This document shows positions 1 to 9,335 of a DNA stretch of 64,000 nt, one piece after another (position 1 is the stretch's first letter; each line of letters opens with the position of its first letter). Where the stretch lies: NCBI GenBank assembly GCA_016720065.1, contig JADJXY010000002.1, forward strand, positions 1,687,001 to 1,751,000. Direction: 5' to 3'. Source of the DNA: Betaproteobacteria bacterium (lineage in GTDB: Bacteria; Pseudomonadota; Gammaproteobacteria; Burkholderiales; Rhodocyclaceae). Below the pieces are notes generated by a model. It was given only the letters and a program-made list of their open reading frames with translations. It was not told the DNA's origin and did not search any database. The position numbers and the translations under genes were made by a program.

Positions 1-266
1 GCTCCGGCGGCCACCAGGGCCTTGAGGGCGCTCAAATCCGGGTTGGTGGCCGCCAGATGGAGCGGCGTCGAGCCCAGGCCGGTGCGGTAATCCCGCGCCG
101 CGGGTTCGGCCTTGAGCAGAACCTGGACCTGAGCCCCCGTGCCGATGCGGGCGGCGTCGTGGATGGGGTGGTCGTGGGCTCCCAGGGTTTCAGCCCGGAC
201 GGTTCCCGAGCCCAGAACCACGGCTAGGGCGGCGACGCGCAACAGGACGTTCAGGGGGGAAGGCAT
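1..266 (-). CDS. Ankyrin-repeat protein, exported, 3' part outside window
   Basis: Reading down from the ATG at 264-266, the frame is open to the window edge. It begins with a signal peptide (charged start, hydrophobic core, cleavage near VRAET). This is followed by an ankyrin-type repeat with HPIHDAARIGT and then TPLHLAATNPDLSALKALV, the classic TPLHLAA helix-turn-helix signature. Ankyrin repeats bind other proteins; in periplasmic bacterial versions the partner is often a catalase or other stress enzyme, but none is visible here. About 88 residues are in the window and the rest lies to the left. Family assignment is firm, function unknown. Confidence 0.8.
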   Translation of the reverse strand, partial: MPSPLNVLLRVAALAVVLGSGTVRAETLGAHDHPIHDAARIGTGAQVQVLLKAEPAARDYRTGLGSTPLHLAATNPDLSALKALVAAG

Positions 267-542
267 GGCAGGCTCCGGGCGGACAAAAGCGCAGTCTAGC
301 CGCAAGCGCCCGGGCGCAAATTGACCGATTGCAATTTCGACGCAGCGCCGAAGCGGGGTCCCGGCCGATTCAGTGGGCTGGTTCAGCGGCCCGAGTGCCT
401 TGGCCGATCGCGTAGGCCGAATCGGCTGGCCGGCGTCGGCCGCCCTTCATACGGCGGCTTCCGCCGCAAGTGCTTGCTGCCCTCGCACCGGAAGGTCAGC
501 GCGCCGCCCCTGCTGCGGCTGGGGCTCCCGCCACAAGCTGAC

Positions 543-1421
543 CTACTGGCCCGGAGCGCCCTTGCGTCGGCGCAGCGCGACCAGGCCCACCAGGGCTCCG
601 CTCACCAGGGCGAGGCCCCCGGGTTCGGAAACCGGCGCGGGGGGTGGATCGACCAGGATGCTGTCGTTGGCGCAGAGTTCCGTCCAGTGGATGTTGAAGG
701 CGCTCTGACCGTCCCAGCCCGCGGCGTCGAGCAGGGCGAGGTCCAGGCCGATTTCGTAGAAGTAGTGCTTGTCGCCGGGGGTGTTGCCCCAGCCGCTCTG
801 GCCGACAAGGGTGTAGGCCACATCCGCCATGCCGAGCAGGGTGCCGGCAGCCAGGCTGGTGGGATGCAGGGGATCGGCGTGGGCCGGGTCGTAGTTTCCG
901 GCGGCGTTCCACAGACCCAGGTTCCAGGTGGGGCTGCCATACACGCCGTTGCGGGCCGAGAAGACGTTCCCGGCCACGGCAGCGTTGGACTGGGCGCCAA
1001 AGCTCTCGTGGGTATAAGTCTGGGTAGCGCTGCTGTAGCTCAGGGCGTGCTTGATATTGACCCCCACCTCGTAGCTGCCGTCCCGGCCGAAGTCGAGGGC
1101 GAAGTCGCCGGCGCCGAAGGAGTTGGACGAGGGCTTGTTCAAGGTTCGCGGGTTGTGGCCGGTCACCAGGGCAATGTAGAGGCGGTTCCCGGAAATGGTG
1201 GCGTAGAGCGCCTCGGCGTCGTAGGCCTGGCCCCCGTAACCCGGAAAGAGCCGGGTTCCGCCGCCACCGGTCTGGTCCTCGACGGTGGAATGAACCCCCG
1301 CCGCGGGTATCCAGGATGCGCCGCTCACCCCCCAGTCGGCCAGATTGCCATCGACAGTGATGGGGAGTGCGGCGGCGGAACCGGCGAGGCCGGCGAGCAA
1401 GATGCCCAGTAGCGATTTCAT
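543..1421 (-). CDS. PEP-CTERM sorting-domain protein, exported
   Basis: A 292-residue protein with an N-terminal signal peptide (MKSLLGILLAGLAGSAAALP) and a C-terminal tripartite tail: EPGG motif, hydrophobic helix LALVSGALVGLVAL, then RRRKGAPGQ. That tail is the PEP-CTERM signal recognised by exosortase (EpsH/XrtA), which sorts proteins to the surface in bacteria that make an extracellular polysaccharide. The middle (SYEVGVNIKHAL, FYEIGLDLALLDAAGW) resembles Ca-binding/carbohydrate-related beta domains of XrtA-sorted proteins, but no catalytic motif is evident. It is transcribed alone. The exosortase itself is not in this window. An inferred role in biofilm or floc matrix is plausible but unproven. 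Confidence 0.85.
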   Translation of the reverse strand: MKSLLGILLAGLAGSAAALPITVDGNLADWGVSGASWIPAAGVHSTVEDQTGGGGTRLFPGYGGQAYDAEALYATISGNRLYIALVTGHNPRTLNKPSSNSFGAGDFALDFGRDGSYEVGVNIKHALSYSSATQTYTHESFGAQSNAAVAGNVFSARNGVYGSPTWNLGLWNAAGNYDPAHADPLHPTSLAAGTLLGMADVAYTLVGQSGWGNTPGDKHYFYEIGLDLALLDAAGWDGQSAFNIHWTELCANDSILVDPPPAPVSEPGGLALVSGALVGLVALRRRKGAPGQ

Positions 1422-1589
1422 GACCGTTCCAAAGAGAATTTTTGATGAACGGAGTCTAGAGACCTCGCCCGGCGGGCACGAGGAATTCCATCACGAATCT
1501 ATGACTTAGGGCCTAACTGCACCGTGCTGCTGACCCGCGCAGCGCCGGCGCTGGCGGCAAAGGAGCCGCCGGGGAGACTGATTTGGGTT

Positions 1590-2645
1590 TCAAGCGACCC
1601 GAATTTGCGCTTCCCCTTGCAGGACCTCGCCCACGGTCGAGACGTGGCTGAAGCCCTGCTGCAGGAAGATGGACAGCACTTCCGTAGCGGCCTCGGGCGC
1701 ACAGGCGACCAGGAGCCCGCCGGAGGTCTGCGGGTCGCACAGGAGGGCGCGCTCGCTGTCCCCCAGGGCCGCGGCCAGATGGACGCTGCCCCCGTAGGCG
1801 GCCCAGTTGCGGCCGGAGGCTCCCGTCACGTAACCCTCCCGGGCAAGCTGGGCGGCGTGGGGGAGCAGGGGCAGGTCGGCGTAGCGCAGTTGCGCCGCGA
1901 CGCCCGATCCCTTGCAGACTTCAAGCAAGTGCCCGAGGAGGCCGAAGCCGGTGACGTCGGTCACGGCGTGGACACCGTCCAGACAGGCGAACAGCGGGCC
2001 CGGGGTGTTGAGTTGGGTGGTGTTGGCGATGAGAGCCTCGTAATCCGCCGGGGGGAGTTTTCCCTTTTTGTAGGCGGCGCTGTAGATGCCTACCCCGAGC
2101 GGCTTTCCGAGGATCAGCCGGTCGCCGGGCTGGGCGCCGCTGTTGCGCTTGACGTGGGCCGGGTCCACCAGGCCGATGGCGACCAGGCCGTAGATGGGCT
2201 CGACGGAATCGATGGTATGCCCGCCCGCCACGGGAATTCCAGCCGCGCGGCAGACCGCTTCGCCGCCGGCCAGGATGCGGCCGATGGTCTCCACCGGCAG
2301 GGTATTCACCGGCATGCCCACCAGAGCCAGGGCGAACAGCGGCGTTCCGCCCATGGCATAGACATCGGATATGGCGTTGGTGGCGGCGATGCGCCCGAAG
2401 TCGAAGGGATCGTCGACGATGGGCATGAAGAAATCGGTGGTGGCGACGATGGCCTGGCGCTCGTTGATCTGATAGACCGCCGCGTCGTCGGAGGTCTCGA
2501 TGCCGACCAGGAGCTGGGGCGGCACGAAGCCCCGCGCATTCTGGGCGAGGATGGCTTGCAGGACGCCGGGGGCGATCTTGCAGCCGCAGCCCCCGCCATG
2601 GGCGAGCTGGGTGAGGCGGGGAACGACCGGGGCAGAGTCGCTCAT
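1590..2645 (-). CDS. selD: Selenide, water dikinase SelD
   Basis: SelD makes selenophosphate from selenide and ATP, the selenium donor for selenocysteine tRNA and 2-selenouridine tRNA. The 351-residue length is normal. The N-terminal catalytic loop HGGGCGCK carries Cys20 and Lys23, matching the essential Cys/Lys pair of the family; Cys rather than selenocysteine is used. Further family blocks are seen at DDAAVY, TTDFFMPIVDDPFDFGRIAATNAISD cut into its conserved aspartates, and the C-terminal DPQTSGGLL. Its ATG overlaps the stop of the upstream copZ-like gene (ATGA), so it is translationally coupled to a copper gene cluster, an unusual location. No selA, selB or selU lies in the window. Confidence 0.97.
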   Translation of the reverse strand: MSDSAPVVPRLTQLAHGGGCGCKIAPGVLQAILAQNARGFVPPQLLVGIETSDDAAVYQINERQAIVATTDFFMPIVDDPFDFGRIAATNAISDVYAMGGTPLFALALVGMPVNTLPVETIGRILAGGEAVCRAAGIPVAGGHTIDSVEPIYGLVAIGLVDPAHVKRNSGAQPGDRLILGKPLGVGIYSAAYKKGKLPPADYEALIANTTQLNTPGPLFACLDGVHAVTDVTGFGLLGHLLEVCKGSGVAAQLRYADLPLLPHAAQLAREGYVTGASGRNWAAYGGSVHLAAALGDSERALLCDPQTSGGLLVACAPEAATEVLSIFLQQGFSHVSTVGEVLQGEAQIRVA

Positions 2646-2848
2646 CGCGCGTCGAAGCCCGCGTCTTCGATGGCGCCGACCAGCGCTTCCCGGGTAATCC
2701 GGCCGGGTTCGACCCGCAGCCGCGCTTCGCCGGCCTCCAGGCTCACCTCGGCGCCGAGGACCCCGGGGAGCGCCGCCAGCACCCCGGTCACGTTACGCAC
2801 GCAGCCCTGGCAGCTCATGCCGTCGACCTTGACGATCCATTCTTCCAC
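2642..2848 (-). CDS. Small CopZ-like heavy-metal-associated (HMA) protein
   Basis: A 68-residue protein made of one ferredoxin-like HMA domain. The metal site is GMSCQGC (M/C-x-x-C), the loop that binds Cu(I) in CopZ-type chaperones, followed by VRNVTGVLAALPGV and a C-terminal EDAGFDAR typical of the fold. The start is taken as GTG at 2846-2848 because GGGAG lies 8 bases upstream and the stop of the preceding GGDEF/EAL gene is only one base away. Its stop overlaps selD. The position downstream of copA suggests that it ferries Cu(I) to or from that ATPase (inference). A longer frame starting at 3058 merely runs through the EAL gene. Confidence 0.85.
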   Translation of the reverse strand: MEEWIVKVDGMSCQGCVRNVTGVLAALPGVLGAEVSLEAGEARLRVEPGRITREALVGAIEDAGFDAR

Positions 2849-2849
2849 T

Positions 2850-4967
2850 TCACTCTCCCTCGAGAAACGGTTGTCGCCGCAGGAGTTCGGCCATGTCGTC
2901 CGGCGGCAACGGCATGCTGAAAAAGTAGCCCTGGGCAAAATCGCAGTGCTGGGAGCGCAACCATTGCAGTTGCTCCGCAGTCTCGACGCCTTCGGCCAGG
3001 GTCTTGAGGCGCAGGCTCTTGCCGATGCCGACGATGGCCGAGGCAATGGCTTGATCATCCGCGTCCTCGGCCACGTGCCGCACGAAGGACTGATCGATCT
3101 TCAGCTTGTTGACCGGAAAGCGCTTGAGATAGGCAAGGGACGAATAGCCGGTGCCAAAGTCGTCCACCGCCAGCTCCACCCCCATGCGGTGCAGGGATTC
3201 CAGCGTGCCCAGGTTGATTTCGGCGTCGTGCATCACGGTGCGCTCGGTCAGTTCGAGTTCCAGAAAGGCAGGGTCGAGGCCGGTATGGGCGAGGGCCCCC
3301 GCAACCACTTCGACAAAGGCGCTCTGGCGAAACTGGACCGGGGAAACGTTCACCGCCACGGTCAGGGGCGGGATTCCTGCCACCTGCCAGGCCATGGCCT
3401 GGCGGCAGGCTTCGAACAGCACCCAGTCGCCGATGGCGCTGATGATGCCGGTATCCTCGGCCACGGGGATGAAGCGGGCCGGTGAAATCATGCCGATCTG
3501 GGGATGGCGCCAGCGGATCAGGGCTTCCACCCCGACGATGCGGCCGCTCTCCAGGGACACCAGGGGCTGATAGAAGAGCAGGAGTTCGCCTTTGGGCAGC
3601 GCATTGCGCAGGTTGCTTTCCAGCATCAGGTGCTCCAGGGTGGCGACGTTCATTTCGCTGGAGTAGAACTGGAAGCCGTTGCGGCCCGCCTCCTTGGCCC
3701 GGTACATGGCCGCATCCGAGTTACGCAGCAGGGTCTCGAAATCCTTGCCGTCGTCGGGGTAGAGGCTGATGCCGAAGGAAGGGGTCACGGTCAGCTCGTG
3801 TTCCCCCACCCGGAATGGGCTGGCAAAGACCTCGATCATGCGCCGCGCCACGTCCGCCGCGTCGCCCGCGTCGATCCCGGGCAGGAGGACGATAAACTCG
3901 TCGCCCCCCAGGCGCCCGAGAGAATCGACCTTGCGCACCACGGATCCCAGGCGCTCGGCCACGGAACAAAGGAGTTCATCCCCGGCGCTATGGCCCAGGG
4001 AATCGTTGACCCGCTTGAAATGGTCGATATCGACGAAGAACAGCGCCACCGTCGTCCGGTCCCGCTCGGCGGCGACCAGGCACTGGCGTACGCGATCCTC
4101 CAGGAGCCGCCGGTTGGGCAGGCCGGTGAGGGAATCGTAGTAGGCCAGTTCGTGCAGTTGGGCCTCGGCCCACTTGCGCTCGCTGATGTCGATCAGGGTA
4201 CCGACCGAGGCGGGCTGGTTGCGATAGGTACTCGGAGAACCCAGAACCATGGCGGCAAAGACGCCGCCGTCCTTGCGCAGTGCGGTCACCTCGTAGCTAT
4301 CGCCGGGTTCTCCTGCCGCCCGCCGCCGCACCTGATCGGCGATGCGCTCGCGCTCTTCGGGAATGACCAGATCGACAGGCCCCAGGCGGTCGACGATTTC
4401 CTCCTCGGCATAGCCGAACTGACACAGGATCCAGGGATTCACGTAGCGGAACTTGCCCTCTTGCAGGACGAAAATTCCCACCTGGGAGGCGCCCATGGTG
4501 GCACGGAACAGCGCTTCACTTTCCCGCAGGGCCTTCTCCGCCTCCCAACGCGCAGTCACATCGCTGGCAATGCCGTAGCCCCGCCGGGGCTGGCCGTCGC
4601 TGCCCGCCACCACCTTGAGGGAATCGCAATAACGGCGGCGACGGCCGCTGGCGTCGGTCACGCAGTATTCGACGCTGAGCGGCGTCGTCTGCCCCGGATG
4701 GGCGGCGCAGCAGGCGGTGATGCGTTCCCAGCAATGGCGCCGGTCGTCGGGGTCCATGAAGGTACCCATGGCCTCGTAGCCCCGCTCGATCAGGGCCTCC
4801 TGGGCCACCCCCAGCATGCTGGCGGCACCGGGGCTCATGTAGGCGAAGCGGCCGCTGCTGTAGTCGATGTGGTAGACGAAGTGCTCGACGTTGTCGAGAA
4901 CCTCGTCGAGGCGCAGGCCGTCTGCGCTACCGGGCTGCTGGCCGGAGGGGCTGTCTGCTCGCGTCAA
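2850..4967 (-). CDS. PAS-PAS-GGDEF-EAL cyclic-di-GMP signalling protein
   Basis: A 705-residue cytoplasmic protein with no membrane segment. Two PAS domains lie at about residues 25-140 and 145-265, a GGDEF domain at 275-435 and an EAL domain at 450-700. The GGDEF motif (354-358) is intact and is preceded by an RKVD inhibitory I-site at 345-348; the EAL motif (481-483) and DDFGTGYSSL loop are also intact. It may therefore both make and degrade c-di-GMP. Start is TTG at 4965-4967: AAGGA precedes it and the copA stop lies one base upstream. Being wedged between copA and copZ suggests that its PAS input is tied to copper, redox or oxygen state, which is inference. Confidence 0.93.
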   Translation of the reverse strand: MTRADSPSGQQPGSADGLRLDEVLDNVEHFVYHIDYSSGRFAYMSPGAASMLGVAQEALIERGYEAMGTFMDPDDRRHCWERITACCAAHPGQTTPLSVEYCVTDASGRRRRYCDSLKVVAGSDGQPRRGYGIASDVTARWEAEKALRESEALFRATMGASQVGIFVLQEGKFRYVNPWILCQFGYAEEEIVDRLGPVDLVIPEERERIADQVRRRAAGEPGDSYEVTALRKDGGVFAAMVLGSPSTYRNQPASVGTLIDISERKWAEAQLHELAYYDSLTGLPNRRLLEDRVRQCLVAAERDRTTVALFFVDIDHFKRVNDSLGHSAGDELLCSVAERLGSVVRKVDSLGRLGGDEFIVLLPGIDAGDAADVARRMIEVFASPFRVGEHELTVTPSFGISLYPDDGKDFETLLRNSDAAMYRAKEAGRNGFQFYSSEMNVATLEHLMLESNLRNALPKGELLLFYQPLVSLESGRIVGVEALIRWRHPQIGMISPARFIPVAEDTGIISAIGDWVLFEACRQAMAWQVAGIPPLTVAVNVSPVQFRQSAFVEVVAGALAHTGLDPAFLELELTERTVMHDAEINLGTLESLHRMGVELAVDDFGTGYSSLAYLKRFPVNKLKIDQSFVRHVAEDADDQAIASAIVGIGKSLRLKTLAEGVETAEQLQWLRSQHCDFAQGYFFSMPLPPDDMAELLRRQPFLEGE

Positions 4968-4968
4968 A

Positions 4969-7128
4969 TCAATCCTTGGGCCGCCAGGCCCGCAACAGGA
5001 GGGAATTGGTCACCACCGAGACGGAACTCATGGCCATGGCGGCCCCGGCGATCACCGGATTGAGCCAGCCCAGAGCGGCCAGGGGAATCCCAAGAACATT
5101 GTAGATGAAGGCGAAAAAGAGGTTGGCGCGAATTTTCCGCAGGGTGGCCCGGGAGAGGTCGATGGCGTCGTCCACCCCCCGCAGGTCGTTGCGCACCAGG
5201 GTGAGGTCGGCAGCTTCGATGGCGGCATCGGACCCCGCTCCCAGGGCGAAGCTCACATCCGCCGCGGCCAGCGCCGGCGCGTCGTTGATGCCGTCGCCCA
5301 CCATGGCGACCACGCCCTGGCCGCGCAACTCGGCGACGGCCGCAGCCTTGTCCCCGGGCAGGATGCCGGCACGGAACTCGTCCACTCCCGCTGCCCGGGC
5401 GATGGCGGCCGCCGTGTCGGCGTGGTCGCCGGTGAGCATCACCAGGCGGATGCCGCGGGCCTTGAGGCGGGCCACCGCTTCCCGGGAAGTGGGGCGCAGG
5501 GGATCGGCAATGGCCAGGTAGGCCAGGAGCACGTCGCCTTCGGCCAGGGCGACGACGGTCTTGCCCTCCCGGGCCAGCCGCGAAGCAGGTTCGGCCTCGG
5601 CGCCGACCCAGGCCGGGGAGCCCAGGCGCAGCTTGCGGCCCCTCACCGTCCCGCTCACCCCCTTGCCGGCAAGGGCGGAGAAGTCCGTCACCGGGTCGGG
5701 CCGCCGGCCCTCCAGCCGGGCGAGGATGGCCCGCGCCAGAGGATGTTCCGACCCCTGCTCCAGAGCGGCCGCCAGGGCCAGGGCTTCTTCCTCGCCCGCA
5801 GCGCCCGGGACGACGTCGGTCAATTGCGGTTCCCCCAGGGTCAGGGTGCCGGTCTTGTCCAGGGCGATGACGGCGATGCGCTCGGCCCGCTCCAGGGCTT
5901 CCGCGTTTCTGACCAGGATGCCGGCCCGGGCACCCTGCCCCGTGCCGACCATGACCGCTGTCGGCGTCGCCAGGCCGAGAGCGCAGGGACAGGCGATGAC
6001 CAGGACGGCCACGGCATTCACCAGGGCCTCGGCAAAGGGGGCGCCAGCCAGGAGCCAGCCCCCCAGGGTCACCGCCGCGACGGCGCACACCGCGGGGACG
6101 AAGACCGCCGCGATGCGGTCGGCCAGCCGCTGCACGGGCGCCTTGGACCCCTGCGCCTCCGCCACCAGACGAATGATCCCGGCCAGCAGCGTGTGCTCCC
6201 CCACCCCGGTGGCACGACAGCGCAGCATGCCCGATGTATTGGCGGTGGCGGCGAAGACCTTGTCGCCTGCCCCCTTGTTCACCGGCATGCTCTCGCCGGT
6301 GAGCATGGCTTCATTCACCGCCGAGGCGCCCTCGATCACCGCGCCGTCCACCGGCACACTCTCGCCGGGGCGGACGATGAAAACATCGCCCGGCATCAGA
6401 CTATCCACCGCCACCTCGACCAGGGCGCCATCCCGCTCGACCCGCGCCGTGCGGGGGCGCAGTCGCACCAGGGCCTCGATGGCTTCCGAGGTCCGCGTCT
6501 TGGCCCGGGCTTCCAGCAGTTTCCCCAGCAGGACCAGGGTGATGACCGCTGCCCCACCCTCGAAATAAACATGCCCCGGCAGGTTTGCCACCGTCATCAC
6601 CGCCGAATAGGCCCAGGCCATCGAGGTGCCCAGGGCCACCAGCACGTCCATGTTGGCACCGCCCCCGCGCAGGGCCTTGTAGGCGCCGTCGTAGAAGCGC
6701 CAGCCGATCCAGAACTGGACCGGGGTCGCCAGGAGAAGCTGGAGCCAGCGGGGCAATTCGGCGCCATGACCCAGGCCGAACATGAGGCCCATCTGGGCGA
6801 CAAGGGGCGCCGTCAGCAGGGCGGCGATCCAGAAGCGCTGCAATTCACTGCGGTAGCGGGCCTGGCGCTCCTCCCGTTCTGCTTCGCGGCTGCGGGAATC
6901 GGCCGGCTGGGCACTGAAGCCAGCCCTGGCCACGGCAGCGATGACCGCGGCCTCGTCGGCCGCCCCGGTCAGCCTCACCCGGGCCCGCTCGCTGGCAAGA
7001 TTGACCGCAGCCTCGATCCCCGGCTGCTTGTTGAGCACTTTTTCCAGACGGGCGGAGCAGGCAGCACAGGTCATGCCGCCAATCGCGAACTCCACCACCC
7101 GGCCGTTTTCCTCACCTGCCATCCCCAC
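4969..7128 (-). CDS. copA: Cu(I)-translocating P1B-type ATPase, CopA/CcoI-like
   Basis: Exports or delivers Cu(I) across the inner membrane using ATP. The 719-residue chain has one N-terminal HMA domain with GGMTCAACS, then membrane helices, the A-domain (TGESMPVNK), the ion-channel motif CPCALGLATP, the phosphorylation site DKTGTLT, the HP motif (SEHPLAR) and GDGINDAPAL. The final helices show YN and MSSVSVV, features of Cu(I) rather than Zn/Cd pumps. In many proteobacteria a pump of this class beside a TauE/SafE-like gene, hemN and fnr supplies copper to cbb3 oxidase (CcoI). No ccoNOP genes are in the window, so detoxifying CopA and CcoI-like function cannot be separated. Confidence 0.93.
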   Translation of the reverse strand: MGMAGEENGRVVEFAIGGMTCAACSARLEKVLNKQPGIEAAVNLASERARVRLTGAADEAAVIAAVARAGFSAQPADSRSREAEREERQARYRSELQRFWIAALLTAPLVAQMGLMFGLGHGAELPRWLQLLLATPVQFWIGWRFYDGAYKALRGGGANMDVLVALGTSMAWAYSAVMTVANLPGHVYFEGGAAVITLVLLGKLLEARAKTRTSEAIEALVRLRPRTARVERDGALVEVAVDSLMPGDVFIVRPGESVPVDGAVIEGASAVNEAMLTGESMPVNKGAGDKVFAATANTSGMLRCRATGVGEHTLLAGIIRLVAEAQGSKAPVQRLADRIAAVFVPAVCAVAAVTLGGWLLAGAPFAEALVNAVAVLVIACPCALGLATPTAVMVGTGQGARAGILVRNAEALERAERIAVIALDKTGTLTLGEPQLTDVVPGAAGEEEALALAAALEQGSEHPLARAILARLEGRRPDPVTDFSALAGKGVSGTVRGRKLRLGSPAWVGAEAEPASRLAREGKTVVALAEGDVLLAYLAIADPLRPTSREAVARLKARGIRLVMLTGDHADTAAAIARAAGVDEFRAGILPGDKAAAVAELRGQGVVAMVGDGINDAPALAAADVSFALGAGSDAAIEAADLTLVRNDLRGVDDAIDLSRATLRKIRANLFFAFIYNVLGIPLAALGWLNPVIAGAAMAMSSVSVVTNSLLLRAWRPKD

Positions 7129-7143
7129 GCTCCCGTTAACGCC

Positions 7144-7815
7144 CTACGCCTGGCCGATGGCCAGTCGGACCGCAGCAAACAGTCCCCAGAGGCCGAATGC
7201 GACGATCAGAAGACCGGCGGCGGCACGCACCGCAGGCCGCTTCAGAAAGCCATCCAGGCGCCCGACGAAAAGTCCTGCCAGAAGGAGATTGGGCAGGGTA
7301 CCCAGGCCGAAGGCGGCCATCATCAGGGCGCCGCGCCCGGCGGATCCCGCCGTGAGTGCGCTGGCCAGGGCGCTATAGACCAGCCCGCAGGGCAGCCAGC
7401 CCCACAGGATACCGAGCGGGAAGGCTTGGCCGACCGAGCGGGCGGGCAGGAATCGCCGGGTGTGGGGCTGAATGCGCCGCCACAGGCCGCCGCCCGCCGT
7501 TTCCAGCGGCGCCAGGAATCGGGTGATTCCGAGCAGGTAGAGTCCCAAGGCGATGAGCAGCAGGTTGGCCAGGACATAAAGCAGCAGGCGGACGGGCCAT
7601 TGGCCCGCCAGCGCCGCCCCGGCCCCGAGCGCCCCCGCCACGGCACCGGCCGCAGCGTAGGAGGCGATGCGTCCGCCGCTGTAGGCGAGATGCAGGGACC
7701 AGCGAGGCGGCCCGCCCAGGGAAAGCGCTCCGACGATGCCCCCGCACATCCCGACGCAGTGGGTTCCCCCCAGAAGACCGACGAGAAAGAGCGCCAGAAC
7801 GGCGGAATCAGGCAT
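7144..7815 (-). CDS. Six-helix membrane protein, TauE/SafE - DsbD-like (PF13386 type)
   Basis: A 223-residue protein, almost entirely membrane helices. The first helix carries GGTHCVGMCGG and the central one WGWLPCGLVYSAL, the paired conserved cysteines of the cytochrome-biogenesis DsbD_2/sulfite exporter TauE-like group. Members sit next to copper ATPases and cbb3 oxidase assembly genes, and are thought to help with metal or thiol delivery to cytochromes; biochemical roles are poorly known. The gene lies 15 bp upstream of copA on the same strand and 71 bp downstream of hemN, so hemN, this gene and copA may be cotranscribed. Confidence 0.85.
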   Translation of the reverse strand: MPDSAVLALFLVGLLGGTHCVGMCGGIVGALSLGGPPRWSLHLAYSGGRIASYAAAGAVAGALGAGAALAGQWPVRLLLYVLANLLLIALGLYLLGITRFLAPLETAGGGLWRRIQPHTRRFLPARSVGQAFPLGILWGWLPCGLVYSALASALTAGSAGRGALMMAAFGLGTLPNLLLAGLFVGRLDGFLKRPAVRAAAGLLIVAFGLWGLFAAVRLAIGQA

Positions 7816-7886
7816 TCAGAACGGCACGAGAAACAGGACAGGGAAGTGTACCGGGTTTTCCCTTTGCCTCTTCCCTTCCGCCTGCT

Positions 7887-9281
7887 TCAAATCACCTTCG
7901 AATAGCGGGTGCGCTGACGGTCGGCCCGCAGATAGCGGTCGAACACCATGGAAATGACCCGCACCAGCATGCGGCCTGGCGGCAGGACGGTGATCCAGTC
8001 CCGGTCGACGCGCACCAGCCCAGCCCGCGCCATGTCCTTGAGATCGTCGAGTTCGTCGGCGAAGTAGGTCCGGAAGTCGATCAGGTGAGCCGATTCGATG
8101 GACTCGATGGACAGCTCGAAATGGCACATGAGGGCCTGGATGATCGAACGCCGCAGCACGTCGTCGGCGTTGAGTTCGATGCCCCGGAAAACCGGCAGCA
8201 TCTGGCGATCGAGGCAATCGTAGTATTCGTCCAGGGTCTTGACGTTCTGGGCGTAGGTGGGCCCCACCTTGCTGATGGACGAAATGCCGAAGGACAGCAT
8301 GTCGCAGTCGGCATAGGTCGAGTAGCCCTGGAAATTGCGGTGCAGGCGGCCCTGACGCTGGGCGACCGCCAGCTCGTCGTCGGGTTTGGCGAAGTGGTCC
8401 ATGCCGATGAAGACATAGCCGGCGTCGGTGAGCTTCTTGATGGCCAGGGAAAGAATCTGCATCTTGGCGTCGGGCGAGGGCAGATCTGGCTCGGCGATGC
8501 GCCGCTGGGGCTTGAACAGGGTGGGCAGGTGGGCGTAGTTGTAGATCGAGAGACGGTCCGGATCCATGGCCAGCACCCGCTCCAGGGTACGGTTGAAGCC
8601 CATGACGGTCTGCTTGGGCAGGCCGTAGATGAGGTCGATGGAAATGGACTGGAAGCCGTTCGCCCGGGCGTTGCGGATGACGTCGGCGGTCTCTTCCTCG
8701 GTCTGCAAGCGGTTGACCGCCTGTTGCACCCGCTCGTCGAAATCCTGCACGCCGACGCTCATGCGGTTGAAGCCCAGTTCGCCCAGAAGCGCCACGGTGG
8801 CCGCATCCACCTTGCGGGGATCGACCTCGATGGAGTACTCGCCGCCGTCGAGAAGCTTGAAGTGGCGCCGGGTCGCTTCCATGAGCTGGCGCATTTCGTC
8901 ATGGGAGAGGAAGGTCGGCGTCCCGCCGCCCCAGTGGAGCTGGATGACTTCGTGCTCGCCGTCGAGAGACTCGCTCTGGAGCGCCAGTTCCTTGGCCAGG
9001 TACTTCAGGTACTTGGCGCTGCGCCCGTGATCCTTGGTAATGATCTTGTTACAGGCACAGTAATAGCAGATGGTATTGCAGAAGGGGATGTGGAAGTATA
9101 ATGACAGCGGCCGGCTGAACGCCCCGATGTTGCGCTTTCCCAGCCAGGCACGCGCGGCCTCGGCCCCGAAGGCTTCGACGAAGCGATCGGCGGTCGGATA
9201 AGATGTATAACGCGGTCCATTGACGTCGAACCGGCGAATTATCTGGGCGTCAAAAACGAAGTTCTCTGTTGCGATGTTCAT
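7887..9281 (-). CDS. hemN: Oxygen-independent coproporphyrinogen III oxidase HemN
   Basis: Radical-SAM enzyme that decarboxylates coproporphyrinogen III to protoporphyrinogen IX without O2, needed for haem synthesis under anoxia. The 464-residue protein begins MNIATENF, a typical HemN start. The iron-sulfur motif is HIPFCNTICYYCACN (CxxxCxxCxC), followed by GGGTP, which binds SAM. The C-terminal HemN_C region (GIELNADDVLRR onwards) is also present. A GTG four codons earlier is possible. It faces fnr across a short intergenic region containing an FNR box at 9336-9349, so anaerobic control by FNR is likely. Confidence 0.97.
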   Translation of the reverse strand: MNIATENFVFDAQIIRRFDVNGPRYTSYPTADRFVEAFGAEAARAWLGKRNIGAFSRPLSLYFHIPFCNTICYYCACNKIITKDHGRSAKYLKYLAKELALQSESLDGEHEVIQLHWGGGTPTFLSHDEMRQLMEATRRHFKLLDGGEYSIEVDPRKVDAATVALLGELGFNRMSVGVQDFDERVQQAVNRLQTEEETADVIRNARANGFQSISIDLIYGLPKQTVMGFNRTLERVLAMDPDRLSIYNYAHLPTLFKPQRRIAEPDLPSPDAKMQILSLAIKKLTDAGYVFIGMDHFAKPDDELAVAQRQGRLHRNFQGYSTYADCDMLSFGISSISKVGPTYAQNVKTLDEYYDCLDRQMLPVFRGIELNADDVLRRSIIQALMCHFELSIESIESAHLIDFRTYFADELDDLKDMARAGLVRVDRDWITVLPPGRMLVRVISMVFDRYLRADRQRTRYSKVI

Positions 9282-9335
9282 CAAGCACGTCACCCATGGG
9301 TAGGCGGATTATGGTCAGATGGCACAGTAACACGG

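Noticed and set aside
4891..7905. 1004-codon open frame on the plus strand
   Set aside because: It lies opposite copA and its neighbours; composition is Gly/Gln/His-rich with no domain, typical of antisense frames in high-GC DNA.
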